64,000 nt of DNA from Elusimicrobiota bacterium (GTDB taxonomy: Bacteria; Elusimicrobiota; Elusimicrobia; UBA1565): positions 62,001 through 126,000 of the forward strand of contig DMEZ01000015.1 in the NCBI GenBank assembly GCA_003450735.1, in the 5' to 3' direction. The position numbers were made by a program, and so were the translations under genes. Each line of letters starts with the position of its first letter. The first letter of the stretch is position 1. Shown here one piece after another: positions 40,962 through 50,253 of this stretch. The notes under the pieces are model-generated. The model ran no database searches and was not told the DNA's origin. It worked only from the letters and a program-made list of their open reading frames with translations.

Positions 40962-42635
40962 ATGCTCTGGGCCAAGCTGAAGCTGTTCATGCAGCGCTAT
41001 TGGTTGTGGGTGGCCGTCGTCGGCGGGCTGTTCGTCGCCATCGTGCTGCCCATGTGGTACCTCGCCGGGATGGAGGAGAGCATCCGGCGCTACATCATCG
41101 GCATCAATGTCGCCTCCCTGCCCTGGGGCATCCTCCAGACCCTCGTCTTCGTCGGGTTCCTCTACCTGCTGCAGTACGGCGGCGGCTTCGCCCAGTTCAA
41201 GAAGGCCCGCATCGACGCCGGCGAGGTGAAGGTCCGCTTCAGCGACGTCATCGGCCTGACCGAGGCCAAGCGGGAGGCCATCGAGGTCGTCCAGCTGCTC
41301 AAGGACCGCTCGGCCGTGAAGCGGCTGGGGGGGAACATCCTGCGCGGCATCCTGCTCCTCGGCCCTCCGGGCTGCGGCAAGACCCTGATCGCGAAGGCCA
41401 TCGCCACGGAGGCCGGCATCCCGTTCCTGTCGGTCGCGGGCTCCGAGTTCGTCGAGGTCTTCGTGGGGGTCGGCGCGGCCCGCGTGCGCAAGCTCTTCAA
41501 GCAGGCCCGCCAGTACGCCCAGGCTCATGGCGGATGCATCATCTTCATCGACGAGCTCGAGGTCCTCGGCCGCTCCCGCGTCTTCCACGACGCCTTCGGC
41601 GGCTCCTCCGAGGGGAACTCCACCCTGAACCAGCTCCTCGTCGAGATGGACGGCCTGCACGAGACGGACGCCCACGTCCTCGTCATCGGGGCGATGAACG
41701 CGGCCGAGGACGTGCTCGACCCCGCCCTCCTGCGCCCGGGCCGCTTCGACCGCAAGATCCAGGTCAGCCGCCCGAACCTGCAGGAGCGCGAGCAGATCTT
41801 CGCCTTCTACGCCCGCAAGATCAAGCTCGAGCCCGACGTCGACCTGGCGCGCCTGGCCCGCAAGGCCATCCACAAGAGCCCGGCCGAGATCGAGAACATC
41901 CTGAAGGAAGGCGCGCTCATCGCCGCCCGGAGCAAGAAGGAGCTCGTAGGCTACAAGGAGATCACCTCCGCCATCGAGCGCATCGAGCTCGGCGTCGAGC
42001 ATCGGCTCAACCTGACCCCGCACGAGCGTGAGATGACGGCCTACCACGAAGCCGGCCACCTCGTGGTCCTCTACCTCACCCATCCGACCGACGACGTCTT
42101 CAAGGCCTCCATCATCCAGCGCGGCGGAGCCCTCGGGGTGGTGCACCACACCCCCCGGGAGGAGCTCTACACCTCCGACCGCAACACCTGGCTGGCCAAC
42201 ATCGAGGTGTCGCTGGGCGGCTACGTGGCCGAGCGCCAGAAATACGGCGTCACGACCGACGGGGTGAGCTCCGACTTCAAGAACGCCATGAGCCTGGCCC
42301 ACACCATGGTCTGGCGCGTCGGGATGGGACAGAGCGGCTTCGTGGGCGACTTCACGGTCCTGCCCAAGGAGCACCTCTCGGAGGCCCTCAAGCAGCAGCT
42401 CAACAACGAGACCCAGCAGGTGCTCCGGCAGTCCCTCGACAAGGTCGACGAGCTTCTCAAGAAGAAATGGAACATCGTGGAGCGCTTCGCGGGAGAGCTC
42501 ATCCGGCGCGACGAGCTCGACTACGACGAGATCGTCCAGATCTTCCTGGAATACAACGAGCAGCCCCGGCGGCCGGTGCACCCCACGGCTCAGACCGCCC
42601 CTCCTCCTCCCCCTCCTCCGGCTCCAGGCGCCTGA
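40962..42635 (+). CDS. FtsH-type AAA+ membrane metalloprotease, short form
   Basis: A 557-residue FtsH relative. Two membrane spans (about 9-33 and 50-68) are separated by only about 20 residues, so the periplasmic domain of typical FtsH is missing. AAA+ motifs: GPPGCGKT at residue 134, pore motif FVGVGAARV, Walker B IIFIDELE, and the arginine-finger region RPGRFDRK. The protease has HEAGH at 362-366 and a third zinc ligand candidate D438 in SSDFKNA. An unusual Pro-rich tail (APPPPPPPAPGA) ends the protein. It should extract and degrade membrane proteins. Placed between Tad-like pseudopilins and a membrane-protein cluster, it is likely a dedicated quality-control or processing protease rather than the housekeeping FtsH. 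Confidence 0.9.
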   Translation: MLWAKLKLFMQRYWLWVAVVGGLFVAIVLPMWYLAGMEESIRRYIIGINVASLPWGILQTLVFVGFLYLLQYGGGFAQFKKARIDAGEVKVRFSDVIGLTEAKREAIEVVQLLKDRSAVKRLGGNILRGILLLGPPGCGKTLIAKAIATEAGIPFLSVAGSEFVEVFVGVGAARVRKLFKQARQYAQAHGGCIIFIDELEVLGRSRVFHDAFGGSSEGNSTLNQLLVEMDGLHETDAHVLVIGAMNAAEDVLDPALLRPGRFDRKIQVSRPNLQEREQIFAFYARKIKLEPDVDLARLARKAIHKSPAEIENILKEGALIAARSKKELVGYKEITSAIERIELGVEHRLNLTPHEREMTAYHEAGHLVVLYLTHPTDDVFKASIIQRGGALGVVHHTPREELYTSDRNTWLANIEVSLGGYVAERQKYGVTTDGVSSDFKNAMSLAHTMVWRVGMGQSGFVGDFTVLPKEHLSEALKQQLNNETQQVLRQSLDKVDELLKKKWNIVERFAGELIRRDELDYDEIVQIFLEYNEQPRRPVHPTAQTAPPPPPPPAPGA

Positions 42636-42680
42636 GTCCGGGCCCCGGCTTCCATAGGCCCTGCGTTGTCCTATGGTCCC

Positions 42681-42709
42681 TTGACAAAGATTTACCCTCT
42701 CTTTACACT
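42681..42709 (+). promoter_or_regulatory. consensus sigma70 promoter, copy 1 of a duplicated promoter
   Basis: TTGACA (42681-42686), 17 nt, TACACT (42704-42709). The element and its spacer recur almost base for base at 51875-51903. It drives the membrane-protein cluster from 42750 with a leader of about 34 nt. The inverted repeat CCATAGG/CCTATGG (42652-42658, 42670-42676) lies just upstream; the rest of the 114-bp gap shows nothing else. Confidence 0.85.
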
Positions 42710-42749
42710 CGTATTAAGGAGTAGCCGCGCAATTCAGGGGGGGCGTCCC

Positions 42750-43805
<1,056 letters not shown>

Positions 43806-43826
43806 GGCCCGGGGGGAACGTTTCTT

Positions 43827-45437
43827 ATGGAATCCAAAGATCCTGAAGCCAAGATCGAGATCCGGCCGCAGACCATGAGGCAGGAAGAGGAGGAGCGCAA
43901 AGGCGGCGGCTTCCTGGCGGCGCTCCTCTCCAAGCTCGGCTTGGGGGGCTCGGCGGGCGGCTCCGCAGGATTGCTCGGCACCGGGTTCGGCGGCGGCATC
44001 ATCGCGACGAAGGCGGGGATCGTCGCTCTCGTCATGGTCGGCGCCACGGTGGCCGCCGGCATCAGCATCCTGGGCCCCGCGGGGGGGCTCCGGAAGACGG
44101 CCGCCCGGGACGGGAGCGTCTTCACCGCGGCCATGGCCGATAAGGGCGGCGACGCGGCCGCGGCTCTGAGCGCGGACGGGAAGAGCGCCGCCGACGCCTC
44201 TCAGGGCGGCGCCTCGGGGTCGTTGGATTATCTCGCGAACGCCAACCCCGCTCCCAAGGCGGAGGGCGAGTCGGTGAACGCCGCCAACGACGCCGCGGCC
44301 GGCTCGGCCGTCGACGCGAACGCCGCGTCGGACGCCCCCGCTTCGACGACGGAGGGCGAGGCCGTCGGCTCCGCCCGCTCGGCGAGCGCCCCCCTGCAGC
44401 GGCCGCAGATGGTCCGCAGCCAGGGTCTTGGAGCGGCTTCTTCCGGCGCCGGCTCCTCCGCGGTCGCCCGCATGGCTCCGCAGGAGGGGGTGGGCGGGAG
44501 CATGGCCTCGTTCCGGTCGCCGGCCGGTGCTTCCAAGGGAGGCGCCTCCGCGATGCGGAACGTCCAGGCCCGTTCGGCCATCGGGCGCTCCGGGGGGGTC
44601 GGCCAGGGCGGCCGCGCCGCGCGCCAGTTGGCCCAGACCTCGAAGGTCGTCAAGGGCAACCTGAGCTCGGCCCAGCCCTCGAGCCAGGGCTCGGGGCTCA
44701 CGTATGATGGCGCCGCGACCAACTCGGGCGCCGCGGGCGCCGCCGCCGCGGGCGCGGGCGTGGGCGGCCAGGGCCTGAGCCCGGGCAGCGGCCTGGGCAA
44801 TCCGGCCGCGACGACGGCGAAGGACATCCGCGAAGTCACTCCGCCGGCCCCCGCGGTCGGGGAGACGGAGAACCAGACGCCCTACCAGAACCTGGTCTAC
44901 GCCGCCATCGGCTGCATGGTGGCCTCGCTCGCCCTGATGTACTTCGCCGGCAAGGTCGGGGACGCCGCGAAGGTCGATCCGGACCCCATCTCGAAGGCGG
45001 CGCTGGCCGCGAAGGCCAAGATGCTCTCCATCTTCGCGACCATCGCGGCGGGGGCCTGCACGCTCATCGGCATCGTGCTCACGCAGGAGCCCTACAACCA
45101 GATGATGCAGGGCATCATGTTCACCGTGATGGGGGGGATCCTCACGGTCAAGGCCGCGATGTCGGTGTTCGACAGTACGGCCTCCGACCAGGCGAACGCC
45201 CAGATGCACGCCGACGCCAACTCCATCGCGGCCGACAAGGGGCTCACCGTGCAGAACGTCAGCTCCAGCGGACAAGTGACCGCCACGAACGGCTCCACGT
45301 TCCAGTTGAGCTACAACCCGGCCTCGACAACGGGGGCGGGCGGGGCGACGAACCTGCCTGTCTCGGAGAACCTGGCCCGAGGGGACGTGATCAATTCCAT
45401 CAAGCCGCCGCCGGTGAAGCCGCTGCCGACCCCGTAG
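43827..45437 (+). CDS. Gly/Ala-rich membrane protein 2 of the cluster
   Basis: A 536-residue protein. The N-terminus is charged and contains the shared motif ERKGGGFL, then a Gly-rich stretch and the first membrane span (about 59-82). A long Ala/Gly/Ser region follows, with a degenerate RAARQLAQTSKVV segment. ENQTPYQNLVYAAIG marks the start of a C-terminal bundle of three spans (about 354-373, 398-417, 427-447), after which a polar tail of about 90 residues ends the protein. The same order of elements is found in the proteins at 45451, 46942, 48509 and 50254. No enzymatic motif is visible. An export or assembly role is inferred only from the cluster. Confidence 0.75.
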   Translation: MESKDPEAKIEIRPQTMRQEEEERKGGGFLAALLSKLGLGGSAGGSAGLLGTGFGGGIIATKAGIVALVMVGATVAAGISILGPAGGLRKTAARDGSVFTAAMADKGGDAAAALSADGKSAADASQGGASGSLDYLANANPAPKAEGESVNAANDAAAGSAVDANAASDAPASTTEGEAVGSARSASAPLQRPQMVRSQGLGAASSGAGSSAVARMAPQEGVGGSMASFRSPAGASKGGASAMRNVQARSAIGRSGGVGQGGRAARQLAQTSKVVKGNLSSAQPSSQGSGLTYDGAATNSGAAGAAAAGAGVGGQGLSPGSGLGNPAATTAKDIREVTPPAPAVGETENQTPYQNLVYAAIGCMVASLALMYFAGKVGDAAKVDPDPISKAALAAKAKMLSIFATIAAGACTLIGIVLTQEPYNQMMQGIMFTVMGGILTVKAAMSVFDSTASDQANAQMHADANSIAADKGLTVQNVSSSGQVTATNGSTFQLSYNPASTTGAGGATNLPVSENLARGDVINSIKPPPVKPLPTP

Positions 45438-45450
45438 CGCGGAGGATGTC

Positions 45451-46923
45451 ATGAGCTCGAACAAGGAAGAGGAGAAGAAGCGGGGCGGAGCGATACCGTC
45501 CTGGATGAGCGGGAGCGCCCGAGTCGGCACCGGCACGGGCTCCGGCGCCGGCGTCGGCGGCCGGGCCGGCCTGAGCATGATCGCGAAGGTGAACGCCTTC
45601 TTCTCGAGCAAGCTGGCTTCCACCGCCATCATCGGCATGGGCCTCGCCGTCTCCGGCTACGGTCTTGTGGACATGCAGAAGCGCGGAGGCTTCGGAGTGG
45701 AGCCTCCCGCGAAGACCCCGGGAAGCCTCTTCAAGCCGAACTACAGCGCCGCATCGACCAGCGGCCTGCCGGGAGGCCGCGCCAGCGGGCCGACCGCGCT
45801 CGAGCTGGCCTACCAGGCCAACAAGGGCACCCTCGGGGAGGGGGCTGAGGCCGCGGGCAAGGCCGAGGAGAAGACCCAGGACGCCGCGGCTTCCGCGGAC
45901 AAGGCGTCCGGGGAGCCCGGGGCTCCGCCCAGCGTCGACCCGGCGGCGATGGCCGAGCAGATGGCCGCGGCGGCCGGAGGCGGAGGGCAGGGCGCGCCCA
46001 AGATGAACTCGAACTACGGCAAGCTGAGCTCGGGGATGGGCGGCATGGCCGGCGGCGGCGGGATGGCCAGCGGCATCGGCGGGAACTTCCAGCAGCCGAA
46101 GCTCACGAATTCGGCGCTCGGACAGGCGAGCGCCATGAGGGGCGGGCCGAAGGCCCGGGTCTCGCGCAGCAAGGCTCCGGTCGCGGCCCGCGGGCCGAAC
46201 CGCCTCTCGAAGCTCAACAGCGCGACGGGCAAGCGCCTCGACGGCATGGAGAAGGCCCTAGCCGCCTCGCGCAAGGGCAACGCCGAGATGGGGGCGGCCA
46301 CGCAGACCCAGCAGTGGAGCAACTCCCAGCCCGCCGGACAGGGCATCCAGGGGGCCGGGGTCTCCAGCGCCGGCGGCGGGCAGTTCTCCGACGACGGCGT
46401 CGGCTCCAGCGAAGGGCCCATCGAGACGGAGACCACCACGCCTCCGACGACCGATACGGAGGCTCCGCCGGTGGACGGCGGCAAGAACGTCACGCCCTAC
46501 CAAAGCCAGGTGGACATGGCGGTCGGCCTGCTGGCCGTCGCGTGCATCCTGAACATCATCGCGGCGCTCTTGGGTTGGTGGGCGAGCTCCCTGGACGCCT
46601 TCGCGGGCCTGGGAGAGACGCTCCGCGCCATCGCGGAGATCCTGTGCTACATGGCCGCCATCTGCGGAGCCATCGCGTGCCTGCTCGGCGTATCCATCAT
46701 GTCCCAAGGACAGATGGGGCAGGGCATGATCTTCACCCTGGCCGGAGGACTCACGGCGGCCATGTCCTACGTGTCGGCGACGGGCTTCAACAAGGTCACG
46801 ACGGCGACTCAGCACGCGACGACGGTGCCGGTCACCTCCGCCATCAGCGGCGCGCTCAGCGGGATGGGCGCGCTCGGCGGCGGCGCGGCTGGAGACGGCG
46901 GGGACAGCGGGGAAAAGAAGTAG
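45451..46923 (+). CDS. Gly/Ala-rich membrane protein 3 of the cluster
   Basis: A 490-residue paralogue-type protein. N-terminal EEEKKRGGAIPSW carries the shared basic K/R-GG motif. The first membrane span is at about 55-73 (STAIIGMGLAVSGYGLV). The middle is low complexity with many Gly/Met/Ala residues and a GPNRLSKLNSATGKRL segment equivalent in position to the QLKFA block of its neighbours. GGKNVTPYQSQVDMAVGLL opens a three-span C-terminal bundle (about 356-377, 389-415, 424-442). GGAGG lies 7 nt before the ATG. It is part of the same transcription unit, 13 bp after the preceding gene. Confidence 0.75.
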   Translation: MSSNKEEEKKRGGAIPSWMSGSARVGTGTGSGAGVGGRAGLSMIAKVNAFFSSKLASTAIIGMGLAVSGYGLVDMQKRGGFGVEPPAKTPGSLFKPNYSAASTSGLPGGRASGPTALELAYQANKGTLGEGAEAAGKAEEKTQDAAASADKASGEPGAPPSVDPAAMAEQMAAAAGGGGQGAPKMNSNYGKLSSGMGGMAGGGGMASGIGGNFQQPKLTNSALGQASAMRGGPKARVSRSKAPVAARGPNRLSKLNSATGKRLDGMEKALAASRKGNAEMGAATQTQQWSNSQPAGQGIQGAGVSSAGGGQFSDDGVGSSEGPIETETTTPPTTDTEAPPVDGGKNVTPYQSQVDMAVGLLAVACILNIIAALLGWWASSLDAFAGLGETLRAIAEILCYMAAICGAIACLLGVSIMSQGQMGQGMIFTLAGGLTAAMSYVSATGFNKVTTATQHATTVPVTSAISGALSGMGALGGGAAGDGGDSGEKK

Positions 46924-46941
46924 GAGCAAAGAGGCAGAGCC

Positions 46942-48495
46942 ATGCCGGACAAGGCGCACAGACAGAGGCCGGGCAGGCTCCCGGCCGGAGGCAGAAAAGA
47001 GCCTCCGGCCGGGGGGCCGGCCCCGTTGCCGCCGGACATCCCCGTCCTGAGGAAGAAGGACCGGGAGAAACGGGGTGGCCTGCTCCCGTTCACCAGCGGC
47101 GGAGGGGGAGGCGGCGGCTCATTCCTTTATAGGGTCTTCGGGCTGGGCCAGGCCGGCGGCTCGGCATCGGTCGTCGGCGGGGCGGCCGGGCGCGGCGCCA
47201 TCCCCGCTTTCATCGATTTCATCACCTCCCAGGGGGGCCTGAGTTTGGCGTTGACGGCGGCCAGCGCGACTGCCGTGTTCGTCGTCTACAGCGTCGGCAT
47301 GGCGGCCGTCCGCGCGGGCGGCCCGCTGGGACCCCAGGGAGGGGTCTTCCCCGCGTCGGGAGCCATGGCCAGCGCCGCGCAAGCCCAGGCGGCGCCGGGA
47401 GGGGCAAGCTCACTTGGAGTCGTCGCCTCCGTCAACCGGGGCCTGTACGGCGAGGAGGCTCAGGACGCGGCGGCGGCGGAGCCGGAGCCGGAGCCGGAGC
47501 AGAAAGCCTCCTCCGAGCCTGGCCAAGCCCCTCAAGCCGAGCCCGCCGCGCAGGGGTCTCAGGATCCCGGCGCGCCGGCCGCGGCCGAGCAGGCCGCCCA
47601 GACTCCCGAGCCCAAGCTGGTCGCCTCCCCCGGGTTCCGGGGCGGGGGCGGTCTGGTCTCCGGGCGCGCCCTCGGCGAGGGGAACGGCTTGGCGGGAGGC
47701 AACGGCCTCTCGGGCGGGATGGTCCGCACGTTCAGCCAGCCCACGCTCGGCGGGGGGGTGAAAGCCCTCCAGCCGATGCGCGCCGGCCGCAAGCCCGCGG
47801 CGGTGCGCAGCCTGCGCACCAAGCCCATCCAGCGGAGCAACTCCGCCCTCAAGCAGCTGCGCTTCGCCAACCGCGAGTCTGTCCGCGCCCGGCGGTTGAG
47901 CACGGCCGAGGGAAGGTCCTACGCGGCCGCGAACGCTTTCGAGCCCGCCGCGGGCGGCGCCGGCGCTCCGGCGGGCGGCGCGGGGATGTCCCAGAGCGCC
48001 TCGCCCTCCGCCTCCCAGGGCTCCGACGGAGGGCCGCTCACGGAGGGCAGCTCGGTGCCGGGCGAGGAGAAGGCCCCCGGGACCGGCAAGTCGGGCGACG
48101 TGAGCCCCTGGACCCGGCAGGTCATGCTCGCGATGTCGCTCCTGATGGCGGCGTCGACCATCGTGACCATCATCGGCATCCTCGCGATCTTCAAGATGAT
48201 GCCGATGGTCGGCTCGATCGCCGCCATGATCCAGGCCATCCTGCTGGTCATCGCGACCGGGATGGCCTCGACCGCCTCCGCGCTGGGCGTGGAGATCATG
48301 AGGAAATACGGGCAGATGGAGCAGGGAGCTATTTTGACGGCGGGCGGCGCGATCACGGCGGCGGCGGCGATCCATGCGATGATGTCGCCGAGCGGCCCGT
48401 CCTGGCCGCAGGTGCTCGGCGGCATCGCCGGCATCGGGTCGGCGGTCGCCGCATTGCTTTCCAGCGCGAAGATGCCGGGGGGACCGTTCAAGTAG
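46942..48495 (+). CDS. Gly/Ala-rich membrane protein 4 of the cluster
   Basis: A 517-residue protein. A longer, Pro-rich cytoplasmic N-terminus ends in EKRGGLLPFTSG, again with the basic GG motif, followed by a poly-Gly run and a hydrophobic segment at about 100-120. The central low-complexity region contains ALKQLRFANRESVRARRL and then SYAAANAFEPAAGG, the clear counterpart of the QLKFA...SYAAxAF block in the two next paralogues. DVSPWTRQVMLAMSLL opens the C-terminal spans. It lies 18 bp after the previous gene. The function is unknown. Confidence 0.75.
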   Translation: MPDKAHRQRPGRLPAGGRKEPPAGGPAPLPPDIPVLRKKDREKRGGLLPFTSGGGGGGGSFLYRVFGLGQAGGSASVVGGAAGRGAIPAFIDFITSQGGLSLALTAASATAVFVVYSVGMAAVRAGGPLGPQGGVFPASGAMASAAQAQAAPGGASSLGVVASVNRGLYGEEAQDAAAAEPEPEPEQKASSEPGQAPQAEPAAQGSQDPGAPAAAEQAAQTPEPKLVASPGFRGGGGLVSGRALGEGNGLAGGNGLSGGMVRTFSQPTLGGGVKALQPMRAGRKPAAVRSLRTKPIQRSNSALKQLRFANRESVRARRLSTAEGRSYAAANAFEPAAGGAGAPAGGAGMSQSASPSASQGSDGGPLTEGSSVPGEEKAPGTGKSGDVSPWTRQVMLAMSLLMAASTIVTIIGILAIFKMMPMVGSIAAMIQAILLVIATGMASTASALGVEIMRKYGQMEQGAILTAGGAITAAAAIHAMMSPSGPSWPQVLGGIAGIGSAVAALLSSAKMPGGPFK

Positions 48496-48508
48496 GGCGG
48501 AGGGTGTC

Positions 48509-49942
48509 ATGGCTGAACTCGGAAGCAGCGATGGGAACGGGAAGATCGAGATCCCGATCCTGAAGGAGAACAAGGAGCGCAAGGGCGGAGGCTTCCTCCT
48601 CTCCGGCGCTCCAGGCGCCGGCGGAGCCGGCGTCGGCGGCGTGGGCGGAGCCAAGGCGGCGGGCGGCCTGCTGGCTCTGCTGGGCAGCAAAGCGGGGATC
48701 GCGGCCGTCGTCTTGGCCCTGGGCGGGGCCGGCCTCGTCGGCTACAGCGCCCTCAAGGGACAGGCGGGGCCGCAGGGAGCCGTCGCACCCAACCTCTCTC
48801 CTATCGAGTCCTCCATCCAGGTACGCAAGCGCTCGGCGGACGGGAGCCGATCGCTCAAGTTCGCCTCCGAGTCGGCGGACGGCTCGATCCAATGGGATCC
48901 TTCGAACCCCTCCGGAGGAGCCTCACAGGCTTCGGCCAAGGACGCGGCTGCGGCCGATCCTGAGAAGGCGGGCACGCCTGAGCAGGACGCGCTCCAGGAC
49001 GGGCAGGGCCAGGTCGCCGATGCGAAGCCGCGCCTCAACAGCGGCGACTTCGGCCAGCTGAGCCAGTCCCTCAGCGGGAGCGGCTCGGGCGCGGCCGGCG
49101 GCCAGAGCATCTTCGGCAACAACGGCGCCTTCAAGCCCAAGCAGATGCAGGGCAACATGGGCAACAACAGCCTGATGGCCCGCGGCGGCCTCAGCGGCGC
49201 CCGCGGCAGCAAGCTGGCGGCCTTCGGCGGCAAGCAGAATACGAGAGCCGCCCAGAGGATGACCTCGAAGGGCATCGGCGCCAAGCGGGCCATGGGCCAG
49301 CTGAAGTTCGCCAGCCGGCAGTCCGCCCAGGCCACCGCGGCCGGATCGACCGAGGGCGGGGCGAGCTATGCGGCGTCGGCATTCGAGCAGGGCAAGGTCA
49401 CCGGCGGCCAGCTGGATGGCGCCGGCGGAGCGGGGCTCGGGGACATGGCTCCGGCCATGGGCGGCGGGCCCGATGGGGTGGGCGCCGGCAACAATCCGAC
49501 GAGCACCTGCCCGGAGGGCTGGGCCATGATGGAGGGCGGCGGCTGCCAGCCTCCGGACACCGCGGGCACCAACGTGACGCCTTATCAGGGGCAGGTGGAT
49601 TCGGCTCAGCAGATGACGACGACCGCGCTCATCCTGGCGGTCATCGGCATCGCTCTCATCGCGATCGGATACGCCGTGGGCGGCTTCTGGGGCGCGATCA
49701 TCGCCATCATCGGCGCGATCATCCTCGCGGTGGCCATCGTGATGGCGGTCATGGCGATGACGATGGGGAGCTCCGTCGGCGACCAGTACGGCCAGAAGGA
49801 GCAGGCGAACGTCATCGACAAGAACGCCGAGAGCGCCATGGACGGCAAGAAGTCCGATTACCAGGGCCAGGTCGGCGAGTCCAAGGACGTCCAGCAGAGC
49901 ACCCAGGAGGAGAAGAACGCGACCTACGAGGAGCCCCGGTGA
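48509..49942 (+). CDS. Gly/Ala-rich membrane protein 5 of the cluster
   Basis: A 477-residue protein. N-terminal KERKGGGFLLSGAPG precedes a Gly-rich region and a membrane span (about 62-80). The periplasmic-side region holds VRKRSADGSRSLKFAS, then AMGQLKFASRQSAQA and SYAASAFEQ, and a two-cysteine module, CPEGWAMMEGGGCQP. TNVTPYQGQVDSAQQM leads into two or three tightly packed C-terminal spans (about 372-420) and a polar, Gln/Glu-rich tail. It is strikingly similar to the protein at 50254, also at DNA level over the QLKFA block. Its stop overlaps the GTG of a small membrane protein, forming a two-gene unit that is repeated downstream. Confidence 0.78.
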   Translation: MAELGSSDGNGKIEIPILKENKERKGGGFLLSGAPGAGGAGVGGVGGAKAAGGLLALLGSKAGIAAVVLALGGAGLVGYSALKGQAGPQGAVAPNLSPIESSIQVRKRSADGSRSLKFASESADGSIQWDPSNPSGGASQASAKDAAAADPEKAGTPEQDALQDGQGQVADAKPRLNSGDFGQLSQSLSGSGSGAAGGQSIFGNNGAFKPKQMQGNMGNNSLMARGGLSGARGSKLAAFGGKQNTRAAQRMTSKGIGAKRAMGQLKFASRQSAQATAAGSTEGGASYAASAFEQGKVTGGQLDGAGGAGLGDMAPAMGGGPDGVGAGNNPTSTCPEGWAMMEGGGCQPPDTAGTNVTPYQGQVDSAQQMTTTALILAVIGIALIAIGYAVGGFWGAIIAIIGAIILAVAIVMAVMAMTMGSSVGDQYGQKEQANVIDKNAESAMDGKKSDYQGQVGESKDVQQSTQEEKNATYEEPR

Positions 49943-50178
49943 GACAGCCTCCCAGCCGGACCGCGGTGCTGAAGGTCACGGCCTACGGCCTCTGGGGCGG
50001 GGCGGTGTGCTCCGCCGTGGTGAGCCTGCTGGTGAGCCTGCGCTTCCAATCCCTCGCCCCCGGCCTGGACCAGAAGCTGTTCCTGGTCGGGGGGGGGATG
50101 GCGCTGCTCTATGCCATCGGAGGCTGCCTGGCGTATCCGGGCCTCGTCTTCAAACCCAAGGAGGGGCAGCCGGGTTGA
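49939..50178 (+). CDS. small two-span membrane protein (repeat unit partner A)
   Basis: A 79-residue protein starting at GTG in a GTGA overlap with the preceding gene. It has two hydrophobic segments (YGLWGGAVCSAVVSLLVSL and FLVGGGMALLYAIGGCLAY) and a C-terminus YPGLVFKPKEG. The 83-residue protein at 51627 has the same size, layout, position after a paralogous gene and ending (YSGVLIKPGKG), so the two are probably duplicates. It probably acts as a small partner or chaperone of the large membrane protein it is coupled to. Confidence 0.75.
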   Translation: MRQPPSRTAVLKVTAYGLWGGAVCSAVVSLLVSLRFQSLAPGLDQKLFLVGGGMALLYAIGGCLAYPGLVFKPKEGQPG

Positions 50179-50253
50179 ACGTCCGAGGGGTGTTGTCTTG
50201 AAGGTCGCGCCGGCGCGCAGCCGGGGTGGAGTCTTTTGTCGGCGGAGGTGGTG

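Noticed and set aside
42666..42749. Upstream in-frame start for cluster protein 1, and similarly 51909 for protein 7.
   Set aside because: For protein 1 the extension would translate the promoter itself. For protein 7 it begins at the transcript start and lacks a ribosome site, although a leaderless GTG cannot be fully excluded.
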